The notes: generated by a model not told the origin, from the sequence alone. A stretch of 64,000 nucleotides of DNA from Perspicuibacillus lycopersici (GCF_025660475.1 NZ_JAOUSF010000006.1:107708-171707); one strand, 5' to 3'. Numbered from the stretch's first letter, positions 8,999 through 18,992 are shown. Numbers and translations are program-made.

Positions 8999-9031
8999 TA
9001 TTGTACGTAAAATACGGCTCAACATTACCAT

Positions 9032-9949
9032 TCATCTTTCCAAACTTTTCGGATCTAGCGCGTCTCGCAGACCATCTCCAATAAAGTTAATACAGAGGAC
9101 GGTTACTAAAATTGCTAATCCTGGTGGAATCCAAGCTTCTGGGTTATTTTGTAAGATACGTATGCTTTGAGCTTCAGATATCATATTTCCCCAAGTTGGT
9201 GTTGGCTGTGGAATACCAAAGCCGATGAAGCTTAAGGCAGATTCTACAATAATATAAGAAGCCATCATTAGCGTCGCGTTAACAACGATTGGTCCAATTG
9301 CATTTGGAATGAAATGCTTAAAAATAATTCGTAAATCCGTTGCGCCGATTGCTTTTGCACCTAGCACAAATTCCTGTTCTCGTAACGATAAAAATGTCCC
9401 GCGAACAATTCTCGTTAATCCTGGCCAAGAGGTGAGGGCAATGATAGTAACAAAAATACCAATGGTAACTTTGTTTAAAATAGCGACAATAACTAACACA
9501 AGAACAAGAAAAGGTAAAATCAAAATCATATCGGCAAATCGCATAATAAATGCGTCGACTAGTTTACCGTAATAGCCAGCAATTGCTCCTAGAACTACGC
9601 CAATGGCAAGTGTGAATACCATGGCACTAAAGCCGACAATTAGTGATATTCGCCCACCATATAGAAGTCGTGCGAAATTGTCCCGACCGGAGCTATCGGT
9701 TCCAAGTGGATGCTCTGCACTTGGACTTTGCTCCACTAATAATAAATTGGATTTTGTTGGATCCTGATCGGTAAGGAGTGGTGCCGCCATTACTGCCGAT
9801 ACAATAATGAAAAGGATGAACACACTTGCAACAGCCATCTTATTTTTTAAAAACCGACCAAGTGCAAGCTGAAATGGTGTCCTGCTTTTTTCCTCTGGAG
9901 CAATTTGGCTAGTTCCTGGGTCTGCAACAGGTATATAGTTATTTTCCAT
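9032..9949 (-). CDS. appC: Oligopeptide ABC transporter permease AppC
   Basis: A 305-residue inner-membrane permease of the OppC/DppC/AppC type. The N-terminal cytosolic segment precedes TM1 (MAVASVFILFIIVSAVMAAPLL). The extracellular loop contains LLVEQSPSAEHPLGTDSSGRDNFARLLYGGR-like sequence typical of OppC. The binding-protein-dependent EAA loop is EFVLGAKAIGATDLRIIFKHFIPN. The C terminus GDGLRDALDPKSLE is a family hallmark. It pairs with AppB 11 bases upstream, is last in the five-gene operon, and is followed by the 8951-8998 terminator. It forms the heterodimeric channel with AppB for import of oligopeptides. I name it App because of the D-F-A-B-C gene order. Confidence 0.92.
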   Translation of the reverse strand: MENNYIPVADPGTSQIAPEEKSRTPFQLALGRFLKNKMAVASVFILFIIVSAVMAAPLLTDQDPTKSNLLLVEQSPSAEHPLGTDSSGRDNFARLLYGGRISLIVGFSAMVFTLAIGVVLGAIAGYYGKLVDAFIMRFADMILILPFLVLVLVIVAILNKVTIGIFVTIIALTSWPGLTRIVRGTFLSLREQEFVLGAKAIGATDLRIIFKHFIPNAIGPIVVNATLMMASYIIVESALSFIGFGIPQPTPTWGNMISEAQSIRILQNNPEAWIPPGLAILVTVLCINFIGDGLRDALDPKSLER

Positions 9950-9960
9950 TCATCTTCACC

Positions 9961-10923
9961 TCAATCATAACGTATTCGTGGATCTACAATGCTATATAAA
10001 ATGTCAGCAATAAGGTTTCCGACTAATATAAACAAACCGAGTAAAAAGGCAATTGCCATTATTACTGGGTAGTCTCTGTTCCCAATCGAGGATAAAAATA
10101 ATGTACCAAGACCTGGATAATTAAATACCCCTTCGGTAATAATCGCTCCTGCCAAAAGACTACCGATTTCAAAGCCGAATAGAGTAATAATCGGAATCAT
10201 CGCGTTTCGTAATGTATGTTTATATAAAATATTTCTTTCCGACATTCCTTTTGCTCTTGCTGTCCGTATATAATCGCTACTTAAGACATTGAGCACTTCA
10301 GAGCGCATGTACCGCATGTAGGAGGCAGTACTAGCCAGTCCTAGTGTTAAACCAGGTAGAATAAGATGATGGATTCGATCGGTAAACAACTCCATGCCAG
10401 TCAAGCTTGTCGATGAGATGGAGCCTTGGGAAGGAAACCAGCCAAGCTGTATGGCAAATAAATATATGATAACTAGCCCGAAAAAGAAATTAGGAACGGC
10501 AAGTCCGAAAAATCCAAATCCAGTTGCTGCATAATCAAATAAAGAATATGGGTGTCTTGCGGAATATATACCAATTGGGATAGCGACAATAATGGTTATT
10601 AATAAAGAGAACAAACCTAAGTAAACCGTGTTTGGAATTCGATCCATAATAACCTCTGTAACTTCTCTTCCTTTGTAGCGAAAGGAATCTCCAAAGTCAC
10701 CTTTGACCGCACTTGTTAGCCAATTGATATATTGCACGTGAATCGGATCATTAAATCCCGCTGCAGCTCTTTGCTCATCTAAAACACCTGCTTCGATATC
10801 AGGATCCAATATTTGTGAAAAGGGATCTCCTGGAGCAGCCTTTAAGAGAGCGAATACTATAATGGTTAGGGCAAAAAGCATAGGAATGAAAATGAGGATG
10901 CGTCTAATAATATATTTGTACAT
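9961..10923 (-). CDS. appB: Oligopeptide ABC transporter permease AppB
   Basis: A 320-residue permease of the OppB/DppB/AppB type with six membrane helices. It starts MYKYIIRRILIFIPMLFALT, the standard N terminus of the family. The EAA coupling loop is DYIRTARAKGMSERNILYKHTLRNAMIPI, and the C terminus ends DILYSIVDPRIRYD, another hallmark. A GGAGGGGGAACA site precedes the ATG on the minus strand. It lies 11 bases before appC and is separated from appA by 214 bases that hold a hairpin and a repeat remnant. It acts in the cytoplasmic membrane with AppC. Confidence 0.92.
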   Translation of the reverse strand: MYKYIIRRILIFIPMLFALTIIVFALLKAAPGDPFSQILDPDIEAGVLDEQRAAAGFNDPIHVQYINWLTSAVKGDFGDSFRYKGREVTEVIMDRIPNTVYLGLFSLLITIIVAIPIGIYSARHPYSLFDYAATGFGFFGLAVPNFFFGLVIIYLFAIQLGWFPSQGSISSTSLTGMELFTDRIHHLILPGLTLGLASTASYMRYMRSEVLNVLSSDYIRTARAKGMSERNILYKHTLRNAMIPIITLFGFEIGSLLAGAIITEGVFNYPGLGTLFLSSIGNRDYPVIMAIAFLLGLFILVGNLIADILYSIVDPRIRYD

Positions 10924-10970
10924 TGTTCCCCCTCCATTGAAGGTAAATATAAATTGCCTTTTTATAAAAG

Positions 10971-11040
10971 AATGTTTTCTTATAGAATGTTGCTATTCGT
11001 AAATAGTCTGCAGACTGAATCCACTCCTCTAGGCAATCCA
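10971..11040. repeat. Truncated MITE-like element in the appA-appB gap
   Basis: AATGTTTTCTTATAGAATGT then TGCTATTCGTAAATAGTCTG and CAGACTGAATCCACTCC match the left half of the 21435-21578 and 62307-62461 elements. The right half and its terminal repeat are not visible. Confidence 0.5.
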
Positions 11041-11085
11041 TTCGATATTTCTTATTCTCATAAAAATAATTCAAAAACAGATGAT

Positions 11086-11135
11086 AAAATGAAGAGAAAG
11101 AGCATGCGGCGTTTGCACGCTCTTCCTCGCTAAAC
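11086..11135 (-). terminator. Hairpin between appA and appB (attenuator candidate)
   Basis: On the minus strand AAGAGCGTGC pairs with GCATGCTCTT across a 7-base loop with one G-T pair. It lies just after the appA stop and is followed by a weak T-rich tail. It probably gives partial termination or protects the appA message, so that binding protein is made in excess. Confidence 0.6.
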
Positions 11136-11137
11136 GG

Positions 11138-12931
11138 TTAATCCTGTACCCACCAAAGTTGTGGATCGTTAATAAATCCAGTTACTGCTGGAACAACACC
11201 TTGCATTCTCTCGTTATATGCATACAATTTATTTTGTGCATAAAGGATTAATGCAGGAAGGTCCTCTTGGAACATTACTTGCCAATCACTATACACTTGG
11301 TTACGAAATTCTGGATCAAATGCGTCTGGTGGGGTAACAGCGTCAACTAATAATTGATCTGCTTCTGGGTTGTACCATCTACCAAAATTGTAGGCATCTT
11401 TTGAACCCCAAAGTCCACTTGGATCTGGGTCACCGGATCCTAGTGTCCAACCTAATAAATACAGATCCCAATCCTGTGTATTTGTAAGCTCTGGAACATA
11501 TGCTGCCATTTCTAATGGTTGCTGTAAATCGACACTAACACCAACCTCTGCTAGCATTTCCACAATAATTGGAGCGGAATCTTCTCTTAATTTGTTACCT
11601 AATGGATAGGCTAGCTTAAGCACCCATTCGTTACCTTCCGGGTCCTCTCTTAAGCCATCACCGGTAACATCTTTATATCCTGCCTCATCCAGCAATGCGT
11701 TTGCCTGTTCTTGACTAAATTCGTACTGATTTGGATTTTCCCCATCGTAAGCAGGAAATTGGGTAGCGATTGGTGCATTAATGATTTGGCCGCGTCCATG
11801 CAGTAGACCCTCGCCTGCTTTTGTTCCAATTAGTGCTTGACGATTTATAGCGTAAGCAATCGCCTGACGTACTTTCGGATCTTTTAATCTTTCATTTGGT
11901 ACCCAGTTTTCTGGCTCGAGAACCCCAGCCTCAATGTCCTCTGGTGTTCGATAATTTTGTATGAATCCCAGTAACTGGTATCCAAAATCATTTTGCTCAA
12001 TTATTTTCACGTGCTCCATATTCGCAACGGTATCATAGTCTGCTGCTTGGAAACCGTTAGGATCGGCAACAAAATCTATTTCCCCTGATTCCAATAACTG
12101 GAGAATTAAATCTTGATTAACTACACGCCATTCAACCGAATCTAAATACGGTTCCCCTAGGAAATAGTCCGGGTTTTTTGTTAATACGTAGCGCTCTCCC
12201 TCTACCATTTCAGTAAATTTAAATGGTCCTGTTCCGATTACCTCATTTGGTTGTAACGAAGCTGCTGCACTAGGCATATCAGCTACAGGAATATCCTTGA
12301 ATATATGCTCTGGAATAATCGTAAAGCTGGCGTCCGCTAATGCCATTACATTCGGCTCTTTAAAATGGAAGGTTACGGTGTAATCATCATCAGCCACAAC
12401 ACCAGGGAACTCATCTGTTTCACCAGAAGTGTATTCTTCTGCCCCAACTAGCTTCGATACATAGCTGGAACGAACACCGCCAGCAGCTACATATTCTGGG
12501 TCAGCAATTGTTTTATACGTAAAGACCACATCGTTCGCTGTAAATGGTTGGCCATCATGCCATTTCACATCATCTCGCAATGTAAATGTTACAGAAGAAA
12601 AATCTTCACTAAATTTCCATTCCTTTGCTAAATGTGGTTCGAATTCAAGCTCATCATTTTGTGACAAAAGAGAATCATGTGTTAATCCTAAAATATTTGC
12701 TTCATATGCTTCCTGATAAAAGATAGGGTTAAATTGACCAGTTGGTGCGGTATCCATTGCGCCAACTACAGTACCACCGCTTTTTGGCTCAGATGTTACC
12801 GGATCGTTATTCCCATCATCAGGGTCATTTGTCGTTTCTTTATTTCCATCCGAACATGCAGCAAGCATACCTAGCAGGAAAACAATAGCTAATAAGGAAA
12901 GCCAACTTTTTCTTTTCTTCAAAATTTCCAC
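11138..12931 (-). CDS. appA: Oligopeptide-binding lipoprotein AppA (SBP_bac_5)
   Basis: A 597-residue extracytoplasmic solute-binding protein. It begins with a lipoprotein signal peptide whose lipobox is LAACS (Cys26), then a Thr/Asn/Asp-rich linker. The SBP_bac_5 fold follows: PIFYQEAYEANILGLTHDSL, LAKEWKFSEDFSSVTFTLRDDVKWHDG, VRQAIAYAINRQALI, and DWDLYLLGWTLGSGDPDPSG. The length matches AppA/OppA proteins. It captures oligopeptides outside the membrane and delivers them to AppBC. In B. subtilis the app system imports longer peptides, including signalling peptides. It sits in the middle of the operon, with 200-base gaps on each side; a hairpin follows its stop. Confidence 0.92.
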   Translation of the reverse strand: MEILKKRKSWLSLLAIVFLLGMLAACSDGNKETTNDPDDGNNDPVTSEPKSGGTVVGAMDTAPTGQFNPIFYQEAYEANILGLTHDSLLSQNDELEFEPHLAKEWKFSEDFSSVTFTLRDDVKWHDGQPFTANDVVFTYKTIADPEYVAAGGVRSSYVSKLVGAEEYTSGETDEFPGVVADDDYTVTFHFKEPNVMALADASFTIIPEHIFKDIPVADMPSAAASLQPNEVIGTGPFKFTEMVEGERYVLTKNPDYFLGEPYLDSVEWRVVNQDLILQLLESGEIDFVADPNGFQAADYDTVANMEHVKIIEQNDFGYQLLGFIQNYRTPEDIEAGVLEPENWVPNERLKDPKVRQAIAYAINRQALIGTKAGEGLLHGRGQIINAPIATQFPAYDGENPNQYEFSQEQANALLDEAGYKDVTGDGLREDPEGNEWVLKLAYPLGNKLREDSAPIIVEMLAEVGVSVDLQQPLEMAAYVPELTNTQDWDLYLLGWTLGSGDPDPSGLWGSKDAYNFGRWYNPEADQLLVDAVTPPDAFDPEFRNQVYSDWQVMFQEDLPALILYAQNKLYAYNERMQGVVPAVTGFINDPQLWWVQD

Positions 12932-13134
12932 CCCTTTAAAATAGTCAATTCAGGTCAAGCGTTGTTCGGAAGATAGGCGTTTATTTAGTGTTTTTTCACC
13001 TATCCTCTTACTTGGCACAATGGCTTTTATTACGGTTTAGGAAATCTCTAACCTTTGTAGTGTCATTATCTTTAAGCATCACCTCCTTTGATATAGTGAA
13101 GAAATATTTATTATATTTGAATATTCAGTTATTT

Positions 13135-14139
13135 TTATTTATAAAGATGACAAGCGACAAAATGACCGTTCCCTTGATCTGTCAACTCTGGTCTAACTTG
13201 TGAACAAACATCATGTACCTTTGGACATCTTGTACGAAATGGGCATCCGGAAGGTGGGTTGGATGGACTAGGTAGATCCCCCGTTAATATAATTTTTTCC
13301 CTTGCCTTTTTTTTGTCAACAGCGGGAACTGCAGATAATAATGCTTGTGTATAAGGGTGGAGCGGCTCGTGGTAGATTGCATGTTTTGGTGCAATTTCAG
13401 CAATTCGCCCTAAATACATGACCGCAACTCGATCACTTATATGTTTAACGACACTTAAATCGTGGGATATAAATAAATAAGTTAATTGTAGCTCATCTTG
13501 TAAATCTGCCATTAAATTAAGGACCTGTGCTTGTATGGATACATCCAATGCAGACACAGGCTCGTCGCACACAACAAATTTCGGATTCAAGACTAATGCC
13601 CTTGCGATACTAATTCTCTGCCTTTGTCCACCTGAAAATTCATGTGGATATTTCAAGCGATCGCTGGAACGTAAACCAACTTTTTCTAGTAAACTTGTTA
13701 CTTTTGCTGTCCGTTCTTTTTTACTTAATTTCGTTTGTACAATTAAAGGCTCCTCTATTAACTCCCCTACATTCATTTTCGAATTTAGGGAAGCGAATGG
13801 ATCTTGAAAAATAATTTGCATATCTCGTCGAGTAGCACGTAGCCTCCGATTGGTTAAATTCGAAATGTTTTGCTTCTCAAAATAGATTTCTCCTTCAGTT
13901 GGGTCGAGCAATCGTAAAATAACCCGACCTAATGTCGATTTACCAGACCCTGATTCACCAACGATTCCAAGTGTTTCCCCTCGAAAAACATGTAAAGATA
14001 TATCGTCTACTGCCTTGACATGACCAATGGTATGCTTCAAAATACCCCCTTTAATAGGGAAGTATTTTTTTACGTTTGCTAGTTGTAAGATGACATCTTG
14101 TTCTGTGCCCTGCATAAGCTCTTTCTCCTGTAATGCCAC
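13135..14139 (-). CDS. appF: Oligopeptide ABC transporter ATPase AppF
   Basis: A 334-residue ATPase with Walker [10 protein letters not shown], signature [15 protein letters not shown], Walker [13 protein letters not shown] and the switch His in FISHDLSVV. The C-terminal oligopeptide-transporter extension has [18 protein letters not shown]; Cys clusters of this kind can hold an iron-sulphur cluster in some relatives. The GTG start at 14139 has GGGGGCG upstream on the minus strand. ATG at 14115 with CAGGAGAAAG is an alternative. It is separated from appD by about 160 bases. It pairs with AppD to power peptide import. Confidence 0.92.
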   Translation of the reverse strand: MALQEKELMQGTEQDVILQLANVKKYFPIKGGILKHTIGHVKAVDDISLHVFRGETLGIVGESGSGKSTLGRVILRLLDPTEGEIYFEKQNISNLTNRRLRATRRDMQIIFQDPFASLNSKMNVGELIEEPLIVQTKLSKKERTAKVTSLLEKVGLRSSDRLKYPHEFSGGQRQRISIARALVLNPKFVVCDEPVSALDVSIQAQVLNLMADLQDELQLTYLFISHDLSVVKHISDRVAVMYLGRIAEIAPKHAIYHEPLHPYTQALLSAVPAVDKKKAREKIILTGDLPSPSNPPSGCPFRTRCPKVHDVCSQVRPELTDQGNGHFVACHLYK

Positions 14140-14301
14140 GAGAACGCCCCCTTATTATAGATTTTAGTACCCATTTCGTTTGATTCTTTCCAGTTGTCCA
14201 TGCTTTTTTCTATTGGTATTATTTGAAGTTTTTTCGTGTGTATAGGAGTAAAGAAGGAATGATTTTTACTATCATACTTTTAAAACATAGAAGTTATTAC
14301 A

Positions 14302-15285
14302 TTATTGTTCGTTTCCTTCGTATAAATAGCAGCGGACTTGATGTTCGTCAGTAAGATTTACTAATTTTGGATTATCCTCTCTACACTTTTCCATTGCAGA
14401 CGGGCACCGGTCGGAAAATCGGCAGCCCTTTGGAAAATGATAAGACGGTGGTACCATACCGCTTATAGCCCCTAATCGTGGGACATCGTTATCAATATTT
14501 GGCAAGCTTTCTAGTAAGCCCTTTGTATAAGGATGCTGTGGTTGTTCAAATAATTGCGTAGTCGATGTGCTTTCTACAATTTGTCCACCATACATAACCA
14601 TTACGCGGTCGGCATATTCAGCAACAATTCCAAGGTCATGGGTAATGAGCAAAATCGACATATTAAATCGTTCTTTCATTTCATTTAACAGATCTAATAT
14701 TTGGGCTTGAATAGTTACGTCTAATGCTGTTGTCGGTTCATCGGCAATTAATAATTTAGGTGCACAGGAAATTGCAATAGCAATCATTGCTCGCTGCCGC
14801 ATTCCGCCAGAAAGCTGGTGTGGGTACTCTCGCATCGTTTCTTCTGCACGAGGAAATCCGACCATCTTCAATAATTCGACAGCCCTAGTATAGGCATCCT
14901 TTTTCGTTAATTTTTGATGTTTTACTAAAGTCTCGATAATTTGGTTGCCTATTGTAAATACCGGATTTAAAGCGGTCATTGGTTCCTGAAAAATCATTGC
15001 GATATCATTGCCGCGAATTTTCGTCATTTGTTTTTCTGATAATGGCGTAAAGTCCGTTCCAGAAAATTTAATATATCCCGCCTCTATTTTCCCAGGTTTG
15101 TTAATTAGTTTCATAATCGATAAGGAAGTAACGCTTTTCCCACTTCCCGATTCACCTACGATTGCGACGGTTTCTCCTGGGTAAATGGCAAGATCAATAC
15201 CATCCACTGCCTTTGCTACCTTTTTGTTTTCTAAGTAAAAATAGGTCTTTAGCCCACTTACTTCCAATAATGCGGGTTTATTCAT
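14302..15285 (-). CDS. appD: Oligopeptide ABC transporter ATPase AppD
   Basis: A 327-residue ATPase and first gene of the operon. Walker [10 protein letters not shown]-loop IFQEPMTALNP, signature LSGGMRQRAMIAIAI, Walker B LLIADEPTTALD and ITHDLGIV are all present. The C-terminal extension contains GCRFSDRCPSAMEKC, the Cys-containing motif of peptide transporter ATPases. I start at ATG 15285 rather than GTG 15294 because that GTG is part of the GAGGTG ribosome site. AppD and AppF form the ATPase heterodimer. Gene order D-F-A-B-C matches the B. subtilis app operon rather than opp (A-B-C-D-F) or dpp. Confidence 0.92.
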   Translation of the reverse strand: MNKPALLEVSGLKTYFYLENKKVAKAVDGIDLAIYPGETVAIVGESGSGKSVTSLSIMKLINKPGKIEAGYIKFSGTDFTPLSEKQMTKIRGNDIAMIFQEPMTALNPVFTIGNQIIETLVKHQKLTKKDAYTRAVELLKMVGFPRAEETMREYPHQLSGGMRQRAMIAIAISCAPKLLIADEPTTALDVTIQAQILDLLNEMKERFNMSILLITHDLGIVAEYADRVMVMYGGQIVESTSTTQLFEQPQHPYTKGLLESLPNIDNDVPRLGAISGMVPPSYHFPKGCRFSDRCPSAMEKCREDNPKLVNLTDEHQVRCYLYEGNEQ

Positions 15286-15592
15286 AAACGTCACCTCGGT
15301 TTTGTTTATCTACCAATTCAAAAGGGAAAATAGTTATTTAATTAATTAGTATACTAATGTTTAAATATTTAGAATTAAATTTGCTGTTAATTTTAAAAAT
15401 TTATACACTTTTTTTATATTAACGTTACTAGCAATTTGTAAACGGAATAAACTCCGCTTTTCGTGAAGTCTGTAGGCTTGTAAAGTAAAAACATGTATTC
15501 AAATTTGAAATATAAATTTTTCATTTTCAGGAATAAAAAGGTTATTAATACAAAATAATAAACCGATAATAAAATTTGAAAGGGTGGTAACT
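15286..15592. other. Divergent intergenic region upstream of appD and the DUF2680 gene
   Basis: A strongly AT-rich spacer that must hold the promoters of both divergent units. A perfect 14-bp palindrome ATTAGTATACTAAT lies at 15345-15358 and contains TATACT, a possible -10 on either strand. A weak trace of the dispersed repeat may be present near 15440-15480 (AAACTCCGCTTTTCGTGAAG). No gene is visible. Confidence 0.4.
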
Positions 15593-16060
15593 ATGTTTAG
15601 CAGTTTAAAGCTTTCGGCTATATTGCTTGCGGCAGCTCTGCCAATTGCGAATGTTCTTCCTGATGAGAGTAAACTATTAAATGAATCAGCAGCTAGTACG
15701 GCAGAATTAGAGGAAGATTGGAACTATGTGCAAGTAGAACAGCGCTTAGGAGAAAATGAGGAAGTGCAATCGAAGGAAGCTAATTCTTCGACTGAGGAAG
15801 TAAAGCTTTCAGAGGCGCAAATAAAGGAACTAGAAGGCTTAACAGCAGATTTAATGGAAGGAAGAAAACAGCTAATTAATAAATATGTCGAATTTGGTAT
15901 TCTAACGCAAGAGAAGGCAGATAAAATTTTGGAACATATGGACAAACATTTTCAAAAGCTAAAAGAAGAAAATTTCGTTCCGAAATGGGACAAGCATAAA
16001 ATGCACAAGCATAAAGGAAAATGCGATTGTGAGAAAAATACAGATAATGTAAATCAATAA
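15593..16060 (+). CDS. Small secreted DUF2680 (YckD-like) protein
   Basis: A 155-residue protein with a hydrophobic N-terminal signal (MFSSLKLSAILLAAALPIAN). After an acidic linker comes the DUF2680 core: LSEAQIKELEGLTADLMEGR followed by KQLINKYVEFGILTQEKADK and HMDKHFQKLKEENFVPKW. The family occurs in Bacillus as secreted or spore-associated small proteins of unknown function. The tail here is rich in Lys/His and ends KHKGKCDCEKN, a possible metal-binding stretch. ATG at 15593 is chosen over GTG 15584 because AGGGTGG (15581-15587) is the ribosome site. It is monocistronic, with a terminator at 16067-16095. Confidence 0.8.
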   Translation: MFSSLKLSAILLAAALPIANVLPDESKLLNESAASTAELEEDWNYVQVEQRLGENEEVQSKEANSSTEEVKLSEAQIKELEGLTADLMEGRKQLINKYVEFGILTQEKADKILEHMDKHFQKLKEENFVPKWDKHKMHKHKGKCDCEKNTDNVNQ

Positions 16061-16066
16061 AAAAAG

Positions 16067-16095
16067 AAGGGCAGCTTAATTATAGGTTGCCCTTT
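16067..16095 (+). terminator. Terminator after the DUF2680 gene
   Basis: AAGGGCAGC pairs with GGTTGCCCTT across a TTAATTATA loop, followed by a short T/C tail. Confidence 0.65.
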
Positions 16096-16232
16096 CCTAT
16101 GTTTACAGTAGCTATGGAAGAATCCAATTAAAAAGGATGCATTTAGCGCATTCACTACACTTGTTGATGGACAAGCAATTGGTTACAATGATTGAAGGTA
16201 TATTTCACCAGTTTTTGAAGGGGGTTTTGCAA

Positions 16233-16514
16233 ATGGAAGATAAATCATTTTCCGATGATTCTCGTTTTAAAATTGCCAAAAGAGAAGCGTGGATGGGTGT
16301 AGGATTAGTTATTGTTAATTTTCTATGGTGGTTTGGGTTTGCATATGGTTTAGGATCAGGCTCGCCAGAAGAATATCACTATATTTTAGGCTTTCCTGAA
16401 TGGTTTTTTTATAGTTGTATTGGTAGTCTTGTCATCATGTCTATTCTCATATATTGGGCAGTGAAAAAATTCTTTAAAGATGTTCCTTTTGAAGAAGAGG
16501 ATATGCAGCAGTAG
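16233..16514 (+). CDS. yhdT: YhdT family protein (PanF-associated)
   Basis: A 93-residue membrane protein with two helices (AWMGVGLVIVNFLWWFGFAYG and WFFYSCIGSLVIMSILIYWAV) around a loop with GSGSPEEYHYILGFPEWFFY. This is the YhdT/DUF997 pattern, a small partner almost always encoded directly before panF. The start at ATG 16233 is chosen over in-frame codons from 16137 because GAAGGGGG (16217-16224) lies just upstream and the preceding residues do not look like the family. The gap to panF is about 40 bases, so the two are co-transcribed. Its role in pantothenate uptake is inferred from this association. Confidence 0.88.
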   Translation: MEDKSFSDDSRFKIAKREAWMGVGLVIVNFLWWFGFAYGLGSGSPEEYHYILGFPEWFFYSCIGSLVIMSILIYWAVKKFFKDVPFEEEDMQQ

Positions 16515-16555
16515 GTTGGTAAAATAAGCGATATTATGATGAAAGTAGGATTTTG

Positions 16556-17992
16556 ATGAATTGGGGTATTATATTTCCACTTATTATTTTTTTAGTAATT
16601 CTTTTTATCATCGGGTTTTGGTCTAATAAATATGTAAAGCAATCGAGTTCTTTTATTCAAGAATATTTTTTAGGTAGTCGAGAATTAGGTGGATTTATTT
16701 TAGCAATGACTATGATGGCCACCTATGGTAGTGCAAGTAGCTTTATCGGCGGACCGGGAGTAGCATATTCTACTGGTCTTGGCTGGGTTTTGTTATCGAT
16801 GGCACAGCTACCTGCAGGATATTTTGTATTAATGATATTAGGAAAGAAGTTTGCAATTGTAGCGAGACAATACAAGGCGGTCACATTAATTGATTATTTA
16901 AAGGAAAGGTACCAAAGTAAATGGGTAGGGATATTGTCTGCCTTGAGTATTATTATTTTTCTTTTTTCCTCCATGACTGCTCAATTAGTTGGTGGAGCAC
17001 GACTTATTGAATCGCTTGCTGGAATAAATTATACAAGTGCATTATTTGTATTTGTCGTTTCGGTAATGGCCTATGTTATCGTTGGCGGTTTCCGAGCTGT
17101 AGCCATTACTGATGCATTGCAAGGAACAGTAATGTTCTTTGGCACGTTAATATTACTGATTGCAACGATTATTGCTGGTGGTGGTATCAGCAATATTATG
17201 GCAGATTTAGTTTCAGAAAATCCAAACCTAGTAAGTCCGTTTGGATCTAATCGGGAATTAACGCCATTGTATGTATCTTCCTTTTGGATATTAGTTGGTG
17301 TTGGGGTTGTAGGTTTGCCACAAATTACGGTTCGCGCAATGTCTTATAAAAATTCAAAAGCGATGCATCGAGCAATTATTATTAGTACAATTTTCGTCGG
17401 TGTTATTATGTTAGGCATGCATTTGATTGGTGTTTTTGCTCGGCCGATTATTCCTGGAATTGAAATTGGTGATTCCGTTATGCCAACAATAACAATGAAG
17501 GTACTGCCTCCATTTTTAGCAGGAATTGTATTAGCTGCCCCGTTAGCAGCTATAATGTCGACCGTTAATGCTTTACTCATTTTGGTGAGCTCTGCATTAG
17601 TAAAGGATATTTATTTAAGCTACATAAATCCATCTGCTAGTACAAAAGAGATAAAAACGATTAGCTTCAGTGTAACTACAGTTCTTGGAGTGATCATTTT
17701 CTTAATGGCTTTGAGCCCACCTGATTTTCTTATCTGGTTGAATTTGTTTGCTTTTGGTGGTTTGGAAGCGGCGTTTATATGGCCAGTTATTTTAGGGCTT
17801 TATTGGAAGACGGGGAATAAATATGGGGCGATTATGTCGATGTTAGTTGGTGTCATTTCTTATATATTGTTTGATAGAAATTATCCAAGTGCACTCGGTA
17901 TGCATACCGTTGTATTTCCAATTTTACTCTCGTTAATTGCGTTTATTATCAGCTCATTAGTTACAAAGAAGGCAACAGCTCAGTCGCTGTAA
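16556..17992 (+). CDS. panF: Sodium/pantothenate symporter PanF
   Basis: A 478-residue sodium:solute symporter family protein with about 13 membrane segments. Diagnostic stretches are NKYVKQSSSFIQEYFLGSRE, TMMATYGSASSFIGGPGVAY, and GVVGLPQITVRAMSYKNSKA. These match PanF, which imports pantothenate (vitamin B5) with Na+ for coenzyme A synthesis. ATG 16556 follows AGTAGGA by about seven bases; TTG at 16553 is too close. It follows yhdT in a two-gene unit and ends at the strong terminator 18023-18057. Confidence 0.92.
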   Translation: MNWGIIFPLIIFLVILFIIGFWSNKYVKQSSSFIQEYFLGSRELGGFILAMTMMATYGSASSFIGGPGVAYSTGLGWVLLSMAQLPAGYFVLMILGKKFAIVARQYKAVTLIDYLKERYQSKWVGILSALSIIIFLFSSMTAQLVGGARLIESLAGINYTSALFVFVVSVMAYVIVGGFRAVAITDALQGTVMFFGTLILLIATIIAGGGISNIMADLVSENPNLVSPFGSNRELTPLYVSSFWILVGVGVVGLPQITVRAMSYKNSKAMHRAIIISTIFVGVIMLGMHLIGVFARPIIPGIEIGDSVMPTITMKVLPPFLAGIVLAAPLAAIMSTVNALLILVSSALVKDIYLSYINPSASTKEIKTISFSVTTVLGVIIFLMALSPPDFLIWLNLFAFGGLEAAFIWPVILGLYWKTGNKYGAIMSMLVGVISYILFDRNYPSALGMHTVVFPILLSLIAFIISSLVTKKATAQSL

Positions 17993-18022
17993 GGATAGAA
18001 AGGGAGTTACTCTAATCTAAAC

Positions 18023-18057
18023 AAAAAGGAATAGATTTTTGCATCTATTCCTTTTTT
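18023..18057. terminator. Bidirectional terminator between panF and murB
   Basis: AAAAAGGAATAGA and TCTATTCCTTTTT form a 13-bp stem with a T run on one strand and an A run giving T on the other; it suits both convergent genes. Confidence 0.9.
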
Positions 18058-18074
18058 ATATCTTATTTTTCTTC

Positions 18075-18992
18075 TTATAAATCTTCTCCAATAATCCGAA
18101 CTTCTCTTTCTAAGGCAACATTGAATTTTTCTTTTACCGTTTTTTGCACGTGTTCGATAAGGGAGATGTATTCGGTTGCCGTTGCATTGTCAACATTGAC
18201 AATGAATCCGGCGTGTTTTTTGGAAACCTCTGCACCGCCTAGTCGTGTGCCTTGAAGGTTACTATCTTGGATTAGCTTGCCTGCAAAATAACCTGGTGGT
18301 CTTTTGAAAACACTGCCACAGGAAGGATATTCTAATGGTTGCTTTGATTCCCTGCGATATGTTAAATCATCCATCATTTCTTTGATTGCATTGAACTTTC
18401 CAGGCTTTAATTGAAAAGTAGCCTCTAATACAATATCGCCTTTTTCCTCGATATTGCTATGGCGATAGGATAACTCTAATTCGGAAGCAGTTCTTGTTTG
18501 GAGCTTTCCTTGTTTATCAACGACGATGCAATGATCTAGCACGTCTTTTACTTCTCCACCATAAGCACCTGCGTTCATATACAATGCGCCACCAACTGTT
18601 CCTGGAATTCCACATGCAAATTCTAGACCAGTCAAATGTGCCTCCAATGCTTTTCTCGAAACATCGATAATAGCTGCACCACTCTGGGCAGTAATTGTGT
18701 TGTTGTCTGCTGTAATGGAATGGAAGTTCTTTAAGGAAAGCACGATTCCGCGAATGCCGCCATCTCGAACAATCAAATTAGAACCATTGCCAATCAGTGT
18801 TAACGGAGTCAATTTTTTCTTGCAATATTGTACAATTCCTGCAACTTCTTCATAAGTATTTGGGGTAATAAAAAAGTCAGCCTTACCACCTAATTTAGTA
18901 TACGTATGGTTTCGTAAATATTCATCAACGGCGATGTTATTTTTATCTACAATCGTTAGTAATTGATTATATATTTCCTGATTATTAGTCAT
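18075..18992 (-). CDS. murB: UDP-N-acetylenolpyruvoylglucosamine reductase MurB
   Basis: A 305-residue FAD enzyme that reduces UDP-GlcNAc-enolpyruvate to UDP-MurNAc with NADPH, in the cytoplasm. FAD-binding segments [20 protein letters not shown] and [20 protein letters not shown] are present. The catalytic Ser lies in [13 protein letters not shown], and a Glu near the C terminus in [10 protein letters not shown] completes the site. The length matches B. subtilis MurB (303). The gene stands alone rather than in the division and cell wall cluster. An AAAGGATGA site precedes the ATG on the minus strand. Confidence 0.95.
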   Translation of the reverse strand: MTNNQEIYNQLLTIVDKNNIAVDEYLRNHTYTKLGGKADFFITPNTYEEVAGIVQYCKKKLTPLTLIGNGSNLIVRDGGIRGIVLSLKNFHSITADNNTITAQSGAAIIDVSRKALEAHLTGLEFACGIPGTVGGALYMNAGAYGGEVKDVLDHCIVVDKQGKLQTRTASELELSYRHSNIEEKGDIVLEATFQLKPGKFNAIKEMMDDLTYRRESKQPLEYPSCGSVFKRPPGYFAGKLIQDSNLQGTRLGGAEVSKKHAGFIVNVDNATATEYISLIEHVQKTVKEKFNVALEREVRIIGEDL

